From: Chryseobacterium binzhouense
GTDB taxonomy: Bacteria > Bacteroidota > Bacteroidia > Flavobacteriales > Weeksellaceae
Assembly: GCF_007474545.1 (NCBI RefSeq)
Contig: NZ_VKOG01000003.1
Location: forward strand, 248,001-312,000
Direction of reading: 5' to 3'
Length of the DNA: 64,000 nt
The notes under the pieces were generated by a model, which saw only the letters and a list, made by a program, of their open reading frames with translations, made no database searches and was not told where the DNA came from. Below are positions 1 to 8,856 of the stretch, in pieces. The translations under genes and the position numbers were made by a program. Position 1 is the stretch's first letter; each line of letters begins with the position of its first letter.

Positions 1-1095
1 AATATTTAAAAGTTTCTGAACCAATTCTTTATCTATATTATACGTTTCAAGAATCTGTTCTTTGGTCATGAATCCGCCAAGCTTTTTGCGAAAACCGATC
101 ATAGAACCTGCACTTTTCTCATCCAGTCCAAATTCCAAAAGCTGTTTAAAAGTTATCGAATTCAGTTCAGCTTTTGTGAAATCTGTTTTTTCCTGTTTTA
201 TTTCTGCTTTTTTCTGCTCAGAATTTTTTGCAGCTGTTGAAGGATCAAGTCTAATAAATGGTTTTAAGCTTTCAAATTTTTCCTGGGAAATTACGAAACA
301 GTTTTTAAGATCGTCCAGAGTTTTAAAACTGCCTTTTAGATTTCTGTCACGATAATTTACAATCACATTAGCCTGTTTTTCAGAAAATCCAAGATTTTCC
401 CAGCCTTTTTTATCTAACTCATTCGGATCAAAAGCTGTAAGTTTAATTGGTGACTTAGATGGTGTGGCAAACGATTTAAAATTTGCAGGAGTTTTAGCAG
501 GCAGAATAATATAAGGTTCCAGCTTTTGGTAGTTTTCATCGCTGATAATAAAACATTCTCTGAATTTTTCTTTGCTTATAAAACTTCCACCCAGATAATC
601 TCTGTACTTTAAAATAGCTGCAGATTGCTTTTCTGAAAAACCCATTGTCTGCCAATCGCTTTTAGTGAAATGATCAGGATTAAATTTACCATTAATGATC
701 AAAGATTTTTTCTTAAAATTTTCAGAATGATAGTTAGATCTAGATTCAGAGCTGTTTTCAGGAAGCAGCAAAAATGGTTCAAGCTCATTGTATTTTTCCG
801 CTGAAACGGCAAAACACTTTTTGAACTGCGCTTTGGAAATAAAATTACCGCCGACAATTTCTTTATACTTTAAAATAGTTTTAGTTTGTTTTTCGGAAAA
901 GCCAAGCTTCTGCCACTGATTTTCATCTAAATCGTTTGGATTGAAGGCTGAAAAGATTTTAGAAGACGAATTTTCCGTAACAAAGGTAATTTCAGGAAAT
1001 TTTTCTTTCTTTGTTGCTGAATATTTTTTGAAAGCAAGTAAAGTCAGGAGCACAACTCCAAGCACAGCCATTTTCTGATAATAATTTTTCCTCAT
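1..1095 (-). CDS. Helix-hairpin-helix repeat protein (ComEA-like), 3' end outside window
   Basis: The frame opens at ATG 1093-1095 on the minus strand and stays open to base 1 (365 codons), so the C-terminus is missing. Residues 9-22 are a hydrophobic segment that could anchor or export the protein. After it come three similar units at about residues 51-112, 138-199 and 222-285. Each has an F-[ND]-P-N-x-[LF] start, a G-F-S-E-K-Q core and a hairpin such as K-Y-[KR]-[ED]-x-x-G-G-x-F. A fourth, more divergent unit fills residues 310-365. This is the layout of ComEA/HHH proteins, which bind DNA non-specifically, although in Bacteroidota the role of the membrane-anchored multi-repeat versions is unclear. 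No competence gene is nearby. The family call is fairly secure; the function is not. Confidence 0.85.
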   Translation of the reverse strand, partial: MRKNYYQKMAVLGVVLLTLLAFKKYSATKKEKFPEITFVTENSSSKIFSAFNPNDLDENQWQKLGFSEKQTKTILKYKEIVGGNFISKAQFKKCFAVSAEKYNELEPFLLLPENSSESRSNYHSENFKKKSLIINGKFNPDHFTKSDWQTMGFSEKQSAAILKYRDYLGGSFISKEKFRECFIISDENYQKLEPYIILPAKTPANFKSFATPSKSPIKLTAFDPNELDKKGWENLGFSEKQANVIVNYRDRNLKGSFKTLDDLKNCFVISQEKFESLKPFIRLDPSTAAKNSEQKKAEIKQEKTDFTKAELNSITFKQLLEFGLDEKSAGSMIGFRKKLGGFMTKEQILETYNIDKELVQKLLNI

Positions 1096-1190
1096 CTTTT
1101 ATGTTTTAATAAACTAAAGATAAGAATTATTTTCTATGCTGAAAATATTGAATATTATTTTAAACTAACAGAAAAGCAATTATTAAATTT

Positions 1191-1535
1191 TTATTCCTCA
1201 TTTTTTTCTGCCAAAGAATCTTTCAGTTTCAAAAGTTCAGCTTTTACAAACTCCAGTCTGTCAATAATAGTGACTGTTTCAGAAATTTTACTGTTGGTAG
1301 TCAATGCGATTTTGGCTCCATCCAATGTGTAACCTTTTTCTTTTACCAAATGATAAATGATTTTAAGATTTTTGATGTCTTCCGGAGTAAAATAGCGGTT
1401 TCCTTTTTTATTTTTTTTAGGCTTAATGATGGGAAACTCCTGTTCCCAATACCTTATCAATGAAGCATTTACATCGAATGCTTTAGCAACTTCTCCTATC
1501 GAATAATACAGTTTGTCGGGTAAATTTATCTTCAT
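1191..1535 (-). CDS. MerR family transcriptional regulator
   Basis: A 114-residue protein. Residues 9-77 form a MerR-type winged helix: the motif Y-Y-S-I-G-E-V-A-K at residues 10-18, the R-Y-W-E-Q-E-F recognition stretch near 28-34, and N-R-Y-F-T-P-E-D in the wing. The remaining C-terminal part is a short helix rich in Lys and Glu, typical of the dimerisation coil. There is no cysteine cluster or effector domain, so metal sensing is unlikely. Short single-domain MerR proteins of this kind are common in flavobacteria and their regulons are mostly unknown. A TATCTTTG box with a TTTG further upstream lies 20 bases before the start. The protein is divergent from the SMP-30 lipoprotein gene, which it might control (inference from position only). 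Confidence 0.88.
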   Translation of the reverse strand: MKINLPDKLYYSIGEVAKAFDVNASLIRYWEQEFPIIKPKKNKKGNRYFTPEDIKNLKIIYHLVKEKGYTLDGAKIALTTNSKISETVTIIDRLEFVKAELLKLKDSLAEKNEE

Positions 1536-1555
1536 TACGTTGAATCCTGAAAATT

Positions 1556-1588
1556 CAAAGATAAATATTTTTGAAACTACAGTACAAA
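1556..1588 (-). promoter_or_regulatory. Promoter of the MerR gene (TTTG / TATCTTTG)
   Basis: On the minus strand a -7 box TATCTTTG (1556-1563) is preceded, 21 bases upstream, by TTTG (1585-1588). This matches the Bacteroidota pattern TTTG-N(about 19-21)-TAnnTTTG. It sits 20 bases before the MerR start codon. Confidence 0.6.
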
Positions 1589-1617
1589 TCGTACATTGTA
1601 ATCTTTAAAATTAAAAA

Positions 1618-2511
1618 ATGACAAAGGAGAAAGTTTTGGGTATTGTTGGTTTAATTTTGGTATTATTCAGTTGCCAATCAACAAAATATAAAAATATGTT
1701 TGAAGAAAACACCGAGCCAAAATTAATTTCAGATCAATTCAGTTTTACAGAAGGTCCTGCTGCCGATAAATCAGGAAATGTTTACTTTACCGATCAGCCT
1801 AATGACAAAATATACTTTTGGGACTGGAAAACCAATAAGATTGAACTTTTTTCGGACAAGACTGGTCGTGCCAACGGAACTTTTTTTGACGAGAATGACC
1901 ATCTGATTACCTGCTCAGACAATGAAGGTGAAATCTGGAAAATCAGTAAAGACAAATCTGTAGAAGTTCTTTCTAAAGGTTTTGAAGGAAAAAGACTAAA
2001 TGGACCAAACGATTTGTGGCTGGATGATTTTGGCGGAATTTATTTTACAGATCCGTTATATGAAAGAGATTACTGGGAAAATTTTAAAGTAGAAATTCCT
2101 GAGAAAAATCTTTATTACAGAAATAAAAACGGTAAAATATCAAAAATTGAGACTTTTGTTCAGCCTAACGGAATTATTGGAAGTAAGAAATTAAAAAAAC
2201 TGTATGTTTCCGATATTGATGGCGGCAAAACGTACGTATATGATATTTTGGGAGAAGGACGGCTGTCTGAAAAAAAACTATTCTGCGAAATGGGCTCAGA
2301 CGGAATGACACTTGACCAGGAAGGAAATCTTTATATTACGGGAGATGGTGTTACTGTTTTTAATAATAAGGGTGAAAAAATTCATCATATTAAAATTCCT
2401 GAAGACTGGACCGGAAACGTTACCTTCGGAGGAGAAAAAAATAATATTTTATTTATTACAGCTTCAAAATCTGTCTACACTTTACCTACAAAAACCAGTG
2501 GTTTACATTAA
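1618..2511 (+). CDS. SMP-30/gluconolactonase family lipoprotein
   Basis: A 297-residue beta-propeller hydrolase of the SMP-30/gluconolactonase/LRE family. The N-terminus is a lipoprotein signal with a lipobox ending at Cys19 (L-F-S-C), so it is probably anchored in the envelope. The expected metal ligands are present: Glu45 in F-T-E-G-P, Asn131 in N-G-P-N-D, Asn184 in Q-P-N-G-I and Asp228 in S-D-G-M-T. The set is that of a working lactonase. Known relatives open sugar lactones such as glucono-1,5-lactone, but the true substrate cannot be read from sequence. It is a single-gene unit, divergent from the MerR gene and closed by a hairpin terminator that also borders rarA. Confidence 0.88.
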   Translation: MTKEKVLGIVGLILVLFSCQSTKYKNMFEENTEPKLISDQFSFTEGPAADKSGNVYFTDQPNDKIYFWDWKTNKIELFSDKTGRANGTFFDENDHLITCSDNEGEIWKISKDKSVEVLSKGFEGKRLNGPNDLWLDDFGGIYFTDPLYERDYWENFKVEIPEKNLYYRNKNGKISKIETFVQPNGIIGSKKLKKLYVSDIDGGKTYVYDILGEGRLSEKKLFCEMGSDGMTLDQEGNLYITGDGVTVFNNKGEKIHHIKIPEDWTGNVTFGGEKNNILFITASKSVYTLPTKTSGLH

Positions 2512-2548
2512 AATTACTGGTGATCGTAAAAACTTACAGAGAAAATTC

Positions 2549-2581
2549 AGGGAATGATCAGTATTGATGATTCCCTTTTTT
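2549..2581 (+). terminator. Hairpin terminator after the SMP-30 gene
   Basis: Imperfect 11-base stem (2550-2560 with 2565-2575, one mismatch) with a GTAT loop, followed by a run of six T. It lies between two convergent genes. Confidence 0.75.
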
Positions 2582-3857
2582 AATATTTATTGCTCCACTT
2601 CTTTTTAAGTTCGTCCCCAATCTTTTTTTCCGTAGCATTATTTCCGGGTTCATAAAATTTCACATCTTTTATTTCTTCGGGTAAAAAATCCTGATCTACA
2701 AAATTTCCTTCAAATGAGTGAGCATATTTGTATTCTTTTCCATAATCCAGATCCTTCATCAGTTTGGTTGGAGCATTTCTCAGATGCAGCGGTACAGGTA
2801 GATTTCCCGTTTTTTTCACGAAAGCTAAGGCTTCGTTAATTGCTGCATAGGCAGAATTGCTCTTCGGGGAAACTGCCAGATAAATTGCCGTTTCGCTCAG
2901 TAAAATTCTCGCTTCAGGATTTCCTATCACATTGATTGCCTGAAAACAGTTGTTTGCAATAACCAAAGCATTCGGATTGGCAAGACCAATATCTTCTGAA
3001 GCTAAAATCAGCATTCGCCGGGCAATAAATTTAATATCTTCACCACCTGCAATCATTCTGGCAAGCCAATATACCGCTCCATTTGGATCACTTCCGCGCA
3101 TAGATTTTATAAATGCCGAAATAATATCATAATGCTGTTCACCATTTTTGTCATAAAGCGCCATTGTTTCCTGTAAAACTGACATCACATCGTCATTGTC
3201 AATCTCGTGCTTACCTGAATTTTTAAACTGGTTCAGAACCAATTCAACAGAATTAATCAGTTTTCTGCCGTCACCTCCGGAATATTGAATGAATGCTTCT
3301 TTTTGTTTGATGATAAAATCTGAATTTGCATCCTTATTGAATCTTTTAACAGCAATTTCAATAAGCTCTTCCAATTTCTCGTAGCTTAAAGCTTTCAGAA
3401 TATACACCTGACTTCTGGAAAGCAGTGCGGAAACTACCTCAAAACTAGGATTTTCTGTTGTTGCACCTATTAAAACCACCCACCCTTTTTCTACCGCATG
3501 AAGCAGCGAATCCTGCTGAGATTTATTGAACCGGTGAATTTCGTCAATGAATAAAATCGGAGATTTTCCTGAGAAAAGATTTTGCTTTTTGGCATCTTCT
3601 ATTACATCGCGAACATCTTTCACTCCAGAGGAAACCGCAGAAAGTTTGAAAAATTTTCGTCCGGATTTTTCTGAAATGATTTCTGCTAAAGTTGTTTTAC
3701 CTGTTCCCGGCGGTCCCCAAAGAATAAGAGAATTTAAGGTGTCATTCTCCAGCATTTTTCTTATCGTGCCTTTTTCGCCGGTAAGATGTTCCTGTCCTAA
3801 AACTTCATCTAAAGTTTTGGGTCTTAACCGTTCTGCTAATGGAATATTTTGAGCCAA
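2580..3857 (-). CDS. rarA: Replication-associated recombination protein A (RarA/MgsA), AAA+ ATPase
   Basis: RarA is a clamp-loader-like AAA+ ATPase that acts at stalled replication forks with SSB. From the TTG start at 3857 the protein has 425 residues and begins M-A-Q-N-I-P-L-A-E-R-L-R-P, the normal family start. Walker A GPPGTGKTT is at residues 48-56 and Walker B (I-L-F-I-D-E-I) near 105-111. The C-terminal half holds the family's helical tetramerisation region. An in-frame ATG at 3929 would add 24 residues unlike any family member, so I prefer the TTG. It converges on the SMP-30 gene. Confidence 0.92.
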   Translation of the reverse strand: MAQNIPLAERLRPKTLDEVLGQEHLTGEKGTIRKMLENDTLNSLILWGPPGTGKTTLAEIISEKSGRKFFKLSAVSSGVKDVRDVIEDAKKQNLFSGKSPILFIDEIHRFNKSQQDSLLHAVEKGWVVLIGATTENPSFEVVSALLSRSQVYILKALSYEKLEELIEIAVKRFNKDANSDFIIKQKEAFIQYSGGDGRKLINSVELVLNQFKNSGKHEIDNDDVMSVLQETMALYDKNGEQHYDIISAFIKSMRGSDPNGAVYWLARMIAGGEDIKFIARRMLILASEDIGLANPNALVIANNCFQAINVIGNPEARILLSETAIYLAVSPKSNSAYAAINEALAFVKKTGNLPVPLHLRNAPTKLMKDLDYGKEYKYAHSFEGNFVDQDFLPEEIKDVKFYEPGNNATEKKIGDELKKKWSNKY

Positions 3858-4006
3858 AGTGATTGATTTAAAATAAATTTGAGAAAAATTCCGCTGATTT
3901 TGTATACAAAGTTTATAATCGACCAACATATTGTTTTACACGACCAAAGCCTTATTTCAGCACTGAAACTTACAACAAATTTAAACTAATTTTCAATTTT
4001 TTACGC

Positions 4007-4014
4007 TATTTTTG
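4007..4014 (+). promoter_or_regulatory. -7 promoter box (TATTTTTG) directly before yidD
   Basis: A perfect TAnnTTTG box ends 7 bases before the yidD start codon. Transcription should begin a few bases downstream, leaving almost no leader. I see no convincing -33 TTTG. Confidence 0.55.
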
Positions 4015-4021
4015 CAATGTT

Positions 4022-4264
4022 TTGAAATTAACATTGAATAAAATCATCACGTTTCCGCTGGTAATTCTCATCAGATTTTACCAATGGTTTATTTCGCCTT
4101 TACTTCCGAAAAACTGCCGCTACGAGCCTACATGCTCACATTATATGGTAGAATCTTTACAGATTCACGGCATTTTTAAAGGATTCTGGCTTGGTGTGAA
4201 AAGAATTTCAAAATGTCATCCGTGGGGAGGAAGCAGTTATGATCCTGTTCCGCCTAAAAAATAA
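4022..4264 (+). CDS. yidD: Membrane protein insertion efficiency factor YidD
   Basis: An 80-residue protein with the YidD hallmark: a short hydrophobic N-terminus, then [21 protein letters not shown], and K-C-H-P-W-G-G near the C-terminus. It is thought to help YidC insert inner-membrane proteins, at the cytoplasmic face. The start codon is TTG at 4022; the ATG at 4018 is in another frame and stops after two codons. The next gene, lgt, starts 19 bases downstream and is probably co-transcribed. Confidence 0.93.
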   Translation: MKLTLNKIITFPLVILIRFYQWFISPLLPKNCRYEPTCSHYMVESLQIHGIFKGFWLGVKRISKCHPWGGSSYDPVPPKK

Positions 4265-4283
4265 TAAGCTAAAAAATTTCATA

Positions 4284-5534
4284 ATGAATAATTTATTCTT
4301 TCGAATTTATCTTTTGATTTTTGCATTTTTTGTGCAGAATATATTTGCTCAAAATTATCCGGATGGCGTTTCTGATGCCAATCTGGTAGTCAATAATCAG
4401 GCAGTTCCCGTTAAAGTTTTTTCTACCACAGATGCGCAGACTTTTGCTGAGTTTGCCGGAAAAAATACTGCCAACAGCTTAATTATAGTCAATACTGCCA
4501 ATCTTGAATCTAAAGGCGGATGGGGAGCTTTTTATGACAATTCTTTTGCAGTTCTGAAGCAGAATGGCTATCAGTTTTTAAATGAAGATTTTAAGCCGAC
4601 AGAAAATAAAGCAGATTTCAAATATATCACTAAAATCAAGCAACCACTGAAAGAAGAAGATCAGGTTTCGCTTGATACAACGTATAAAATCTGGGATCCT
4701 TCCGTAGGTATTCATTTAGGTCCGGTTACGCTGCATTATTACAGTCTGATGTTTGTTTTTGCATTCGGATTTGGATATATACTGATGAAGAAAATATTTG
4801 ACATTGACCATGTTAATCAAAAATATCTTGATCCTCTTTTTACATGGACTTTGCTTGGAACAATTTTGGGAGCGAGATTGGGACACGTGATCTTTTATCA
4901 GCCAGAGCTCTTCAAAGAGGATTTTTTAAGTGTGTTTTTGCCGATCAGAACAAAACCAGAACTGGAGTTTACAGGATTTTCAGGACTTGCAAGTCATGGA
5001 GCAACCATTGCCTTAATATTTACAACATTATATTATTCATTTAAAATAATTAAGAAAAATCCGTTTTGGGTTTATGACAGATTAGGAATTGTAGTTGCTC
5101 TGGGTGGTGCTTTTGTACGTTTAGGAAACTTTTTCAATTCAGAAATTGTGGGAAAGCCGGCAGATCCCAATTCACCATTTGCGATTCTCTTTCCACAGAT
5201 GAGCGACGAATACGGAATTACTGTTCCAAGATTTCCGGGTCAGCTTTTTGAAGCGACAGGATATGTATTATTGTTTGTTCTTTTGTGGTTTCTGTACAGA
5301 AAAACCGATAAAAAATATCAGCAGGGCTGGTTATTCGGATTGTTTTTTATCATACTTTGGGCCATCAGATTTTTTGTGGAATTTTTGAAAGAACCACAGG
5401 GAAAAGAATTTATTTCTATTGCGGGACTCAATACAGGTCAGGTTTTATCTATTCCTTTTATGATTGCAGGTTTATTGATCATGATCTACTCAAAGAACAA
5501 TAAAATTGCTCCTGAAGCCGATAAAACTTTTTAA
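4284..5534 (+). CDS. lgt: Prolipoprotein diacylglyceryl transferase with an extra N-terminal exported domain
   Basis: Lgt moves diacylglycerol from phosphatidylglycerol to the lipobox cysteine of prolipoproteins in the inner membrane. The Lgt core runs from about residue 137 to the end, with several membrane segments. It keeps the key residues: His238 in S-H-G-A-T, and the signature at 279-290 (R-L-G-N-F-F-N-S-E-I-V-G, Arg279 and Asn282). Unusually, residues 1-22 form a signal peptide and residues 23-135 a soluble stretch before the first Lgt helix, giving 416 residues instead of the usual 260-300. An upstream in-frame ATG at 4239 lies inside yidD and would spoil the signal peptide, so ATG 4284 is chosen. 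Confidence 0.93.
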   Translation: MNNLFFRIYLLIFAFFVQNIFAQNYPDGVSDANLVVNNQAVPVKVFSTTDAQTFAEFAGKNTANSLIIVNTANLESKGGWGAFYDNSFAVLKQNGYQFLNEDFKPTENKADFKYITKIKQPLKEEDQVSLDTTYKIWDPSVGIHLGPVTLHYYSLMFVFAFGFGYILMKKIFDIDHVNQKYLDPLFTWTLLGTILGARLGHVIFYQPELFKEDFLSVFLPIRTKPELEFTGFSGLASHGATIALIFTTLYYSFKIIKKNPFWVYDRLGIVVALGGAFVRLGNFFNSEIVGKPADPNSPFAILFPQMSDEYGITVPRFPGQLFEATGYVLLFVLLWFLYRKTDKKYQQGWLFGLFFIILWAIRFFVEFLKEPQGKEFISIAGLNTGQVLSIPFMIAGLLIMIYSKNNKIAPEADKTF

Positions 5535-5553
5535 GCTAAAATATCAATTATAC

Positions 5554-5584
5554 AAACCGTCTTCTCATAAGACGGTTTTTTTGT
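5554..5584 (+). terminator. Rho-independent terminator of yidD-lgt
   Basis: Perfect 10-base stem (5554-5563 with 5569-5578), loop CTCAT, followed by a T run. Confidence 0.9.
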
Positions 5585-5688
5585 AAACTTAGTGATGATT
5601 ATGCTGAACAAAAGTGAATCTATGGTACATTTTTAATCTCTGTTTTTGCGGAAATTACTTAACTGACATTTAAAATTTTATTAATTTT

Positions 5689-5940
5689 AACCTGAGTTCG
5701 GGATAAGTTTTCTTAAACGCAACGTTAAACAAAGAGATTAATTATTAAGAATTTAGCTTTTATATACAAAGGCGTAAAACTTATCAAAATAATACCATTT
5801 TTGTCTTTTTTAATAAATGAAGTGCCTTTATTTAGCTTAAAAACTTTCAAAAAGTAAAAATCTTTTGTTTTTCTTTGCATAAATTAATATGATGCTATAA
5901 ATCAATTATTTAAATTTGTTTCTTATCCCGAACTGAGGTT
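5689..5940. mobile_element. Putative MITE: 252-bp element with 19-bp terminal inverted repeats and AATTTT target duplication
   Basis: The ends are inverted repeats: AACCTGAGTTCGGGATAAG at 5689-5707 and its complement at 5922-5940, with one mismatch (5935). The element is flanked by the direct repeat AATTTT at 5683-5688 and 5941-5946, as left by transposition. The interior is A+T-rich and has no open reading frame of note, so it would need a transposase supplied in trans. The ends remind me of IS982-type sequences in this group, but I cannot confirm that without a search. It fills most of the gap between lgt and the DUF4256 gene. Confidence 0.7.
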
Positions 5941-5969
5941 AATTTTAGAAACTCCTAAAACTTCATTAT

Positions 5970-6533
5970 ATGGCTTCACAAAAATCGCTCTCAGAACAAC
6001 AGACTTTTGAAATTTTGAATATTTTGAAAAAAAGATTTGATCAGCACAAAAATCGTCATCTTAATATGGACTGGACAAAAATTGAGGACAAATTAAATGA
6101 CAATCCTTCGAAACTTTGGTCTCTTTACCAAATGGAAATTTCCGGAGGTGAACCTGACGTGGTAAGTGTTGATGAAAATACCAATGAGTATACTTTTTTC
6201 GATTGCTCTGCTGAAAGTCCTAAAGGAAGGAGAAGTTTTTGCTATGACCGTGAAGCTCTGGACTCAAGAAAGGAAAATAAACCTCAAAATTCAGCAATTG
6301 AGTATGCTTCAGACATGGAAATAGAAATTCTGAATGAAGAACAATATCGTTTTCTTCAAACTTTGGGAGAATTTGACCGTAAGACATCAAGCTGGATAAA
6401 AACACCGGTCAAGATCAGAAATCTGGGCGGTGCCTTATTTTGTGACCGTCGCTACGATGCCGTTTTTACTTATCATAACGGAGCTTCTTCCTACTATGCT
6501 ACAAGAGCCTTTAGAGGGTATTTAATTGTTTAA
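5970..6533 (+). CDS. DUF4256 family protein
   Basis: A 187-residue soluble protein without signal peptide or membrane segment. I recognise the DUF4256 family from its length and conserved stretches: W-S-L-Y-Q-M-E-x-S-G-G-E-P-D-V, the F-D-C-S-A-E-S-P-x-G-R-R core and the E-I-L-N-E-E-Q-Y-R-x-L-Q segment. No function is known for the family. The gene starts 29 bases after the right end of the putative MITE, so its original promoter may have been displaced, or may lie inside the element. It ends in a bidirectional terminator shared with the M13 peptidase gene. Confidence 0.8.
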   Translation: MASQKSLSEQQTFEILNILKKRFDQHKNRHLNMDWTKIEDKLNDNPSKLWSLYQMEISGGEPDVVSVDENTNEYTFFDCSAESPKGRRSFCYDREALDSRKENKPQNSAIEYASDMEIEILNEEQYRFLQTLGEFDRKTSSWIKTPVKIRNLGGALFCDRRYDAVFTYHNGASSYYATRAFRGYLIV

Positions 6534-6565
6534 TTGCAACAATACCGTAACTTATAGACACAAAA

Positions 6566-6592
6566 AAACCGCTGATCTACAGCGGTTTTATT
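6566..6592. terminator. Bidirectional terminator between DUF4256 and M13 peptidase genes
   Basis: Perfect 9-base stem (6566-6574 with 6580-6588), loop ATCTA, A run on one side and T-rich sequence on the other, placed between convergent genes. Confidence 0.85.
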
Positions 6593-6605
6593 TATAATCA
6601 AAAAT

Positions 6606-8657
6606 CTACCAGATTTTAATTCTTTCTTCAGGTTTTTTATACAATTTATCACCCGGTTTTACATCAAAAGCTTTGTAAAAAGCATCTACATTGATAAGAG
6701 GTCCGAAACTTCTGAAATATCCAGGAGAATGCGGATCTGTTTTTACCTGATTCACCATATACTTTTCGCTTGATAAAGTTCTCCATACTGTTGCCCAGCT
6801 AAGGAAAAATCTTTGATCCTGAGTATATCCGCTGATGTTCCCCGGATTCCCTTTATCTTTAAGATACATTTGTAATGCATCATAAGCAATGCTTACTCCA
6901 CCCAAATCAGCAATATTTTCACCATTGGTAAAAGTACCATTCACAAAAGTTCCTTTTACAGGTTCATATTTATCATACTGAGCTGCCAAAGCTTTGGTTG
7001 CTTTCTCAAAATTAGCTTTGTCTTCAGGAGTCCACCAATCCACAAGATTACCGTCTGCATCAAACTGCGCACCAGAATCATCAAATCCGTGGCTCATTTC
7101 ATGACCTATTACTGCTCCGATAGCACCGAAATTCACCGCAGCATCAGCTTTAGGATTAAAAAACGGAGGCTGAAGAATTGCAGCAGGGAAAACGATCTCG
7201 TTATATACAGGATTATAATAAGCGTTCACCGTCTGCGGAGTCATTCCCCACTCTGTTTTATCTACCGGTTTTCCTACTTTCTCAAGTTCTTTGTTATACT
7301 GCCATTCAGCAATATTCTGAAGGTTAGCATAAAGGTTTCCACCTTTAGATTCAGGAACGATTTTTAATTTAGAATAATCTTTCCATGTATCAGGATATGC
7401 TACTTTAACGGTAAATTTATTCAGTTTTGCCATTGCTTTTTCCTTAGTTACAGGAGACATCCAAGCCAAATTATTGATATGAACAGCAAAACTTTTCTTT
7501 AGATAATCTATCAGCTCAACCATTTGGGCTTTTGCCTCTGCCGGAAAATATTTTTCTACGTAGAGTTTCCCGAAAGCTTCACCCAAAGATCCGTTGATCA
7601 ACTCATACCCTCTTTTGTTCAAAGCTCTCTGTTCCTGCTGTCCTCTTAAATATTTACCATAAAAGTTAAATTTTTTGTTTCCTAAGTCTTCGCTCAGATA
7701 CGAAGCACTTCCGTTGATCATGTGAAACTTAAGATAATCTTTGATTACAGGAAGATTTTTTACATTCACCAACTGGTCAAAGTTTTTATAATAATCCAAT
7801 TCACCAATGATTACTCTGTTGGTATTTACCCCTACTTTCTTCAAATATGAAGTAAGGTCTATATTTTTTACCAAACCTGAAAGCTCAGCCATTGTCTTCG
7901 GATTGTACTGTAATGTATTATCCCGGCTCTGCTCATTGGTAAGCAGGTGCTTTGCAATATTTTTTTCGTAGTTGATGATTCCTTTTGCTGCTTCAGCAGA
8001 GTTTTTGTAACCTAGCTCTGCAAGCATGGAAGCTACATATTTCTCGTATTCTGCAAGAGCTTCTGTATTTTTGGCATCTTGTTTCTGGTAATAGTCTCTT
8101 CCCATTCCCAAAGTAGCATCGCCCAGATAAACCGCATTCATATTAGAATCCTTAAGATCTGCATAGACTCCCCATGCGTAGAAATTATTTTCACCGTCTT
8201 TCGTTACTGAAGTTAAATAATTTTGTAAATCTGTAAGATTTTTAATTGCATCAATTTTTTTGATGTTTTCCTGGATTGGCTTAATTCCGTCAGCATTTCT
8301 CTTATCCATATTCATGTACGTTGCGTACAGATCCTGAATTTTTTTTCCTTCGCTGCCTTCAGCAAATTTATCCTTCAGAAGAGAATTTAAAATTGTCATG
8401 GAATTATTGTCGGTGTCCTCCGCCAATTTGTTGAAACTTCCCCAAGTTGGTTTATCTGAAGGAATTTGAGCTGTTTTCATCCAGCTTCCGCTTACGTAAT
8501 TATAGAAATCATCCTGCGGACGTACTGATTTATCCATCAGGCTAATATCTAAACCATAATCTTTCTGTACTGTCTGACTTGATTTTGTCTGAGCAGTAAG
8601 TGTTGTCTGTGAACAAACCCCGGCTAATAAAAACAAGGAAAATGTTAGCTTTTTCAT
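6606..8657 (-). CDS. M13 family (neprilysin/PepO-type) zinc metallopeptidase, secreted
   Basis: A 683-residue endopeptidase that should cleave peptides outside the cytoplasm. A signal peptide covers residues 1-23. The zinc site is intact: H-E-M-S-H at 519-523 and the third ligand Glu580 in E-N-I-A-D, with Asp584. The N-A-Y substrate-binding motif is at 478-480, and the C-terminal R-I-K-I-W ends close to the family's usual C-x-[VI]-W, without the cysteine. Unlike mammalian neprilysin there is no membrane anchor. The gene stands alone, transcribed away from cinA with a gap of about 200 bases that shows nothing distinctive. Confidence 0.94.
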   Translation of the reverse strand: MKKLTFSLFLLAGVCSQTTLTAQTKSSQTVQKDYGLDISLMDKSVRPQDDFYNYVSGSWMKTAQIPSDKPTWGSFNKLAEDTDNNSMTILNSLLKDKFAEGSEGKKIQDLYATYMNMDKRNADGIKPIQENIKKIDAIKNLTDLQNYLTSVTKDGENNFYAWGVYADLKDSNMNAVYLGDATLGMGRDYYQKQDAKNTEALAEYEKYVASMLAELGYKNSAEAAKGIINYEKNIAKHLLTNEQSRDNTLQYNPKTMAELSGLVKNIDLTSYLKKVGVNTNRVIIGELDYYKNFDQLVNVKNLPVIKDYLKFHMINGSASYLSEDLGNKKFNFYGKYLRGQQEQRALNKRGYELINGSLGEAFGKLYVEKYFPAEAKAQMVELIDYLKKSFAVHINNLAWMSPVTKEKAMAKLNKFTVKVAYPDTWKDYSKLKIVPESKGGNLYANLQNIAEWQYNKELEKVGKPVDKTEWGMTPQTVNAYYNPVYNEIVFPAAILQPPFFNPKADAAVNFGAIGAVIGHEMSHGFDDSGAQFDADGNLVDWWTPEDKANFEKATKALAAQYDKYEPVKGTFVNGTFTNGENIADLGGVSIAYDALQMYLKDKGNPGNISGYTQDQRFFLSWATVWRTLSSEKYMVNQVKTDPHSPGYFRSFGPLINVDAFYKAFDVKPGDKLYKKPEERIKIW

Positions 8658-8856
8658 ATGTAGATTTTATTGTTTTTTTTAAATTAAATACATGCTTAAG
8701 GTGTTTCTGCCTGAGCCGCATTATTTTTCATCGGAGTTTGTGTTTAAAACAACAGATTGTTTTTAGTAACGATATGTTCTGTTATTTTGAGATAAGTATC
8801 TTTTTTTAATTATTTGTTACTCAAAATTAAATTAATTTGAATAGATAAACCACAAA

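Noticed and set aside
62-355. Open frame on the plus strand at the left edge
   Set aside because: It runs antisense to the HHH-repeat gene, which has clear repeats and family motifs.
3858-3929. Longer RarA start at ATG 3929
   Set aside because: The added 24 residues do not match the family; TTG 3857 gives the usual start M-A-Q-N-I-P-L-A-E-R.
4239-4283. Longer Lgt start inside yidD
   Set aside because: It would put a charged stretch before the signal peptide; ATG 4284 gives a normal export signal.
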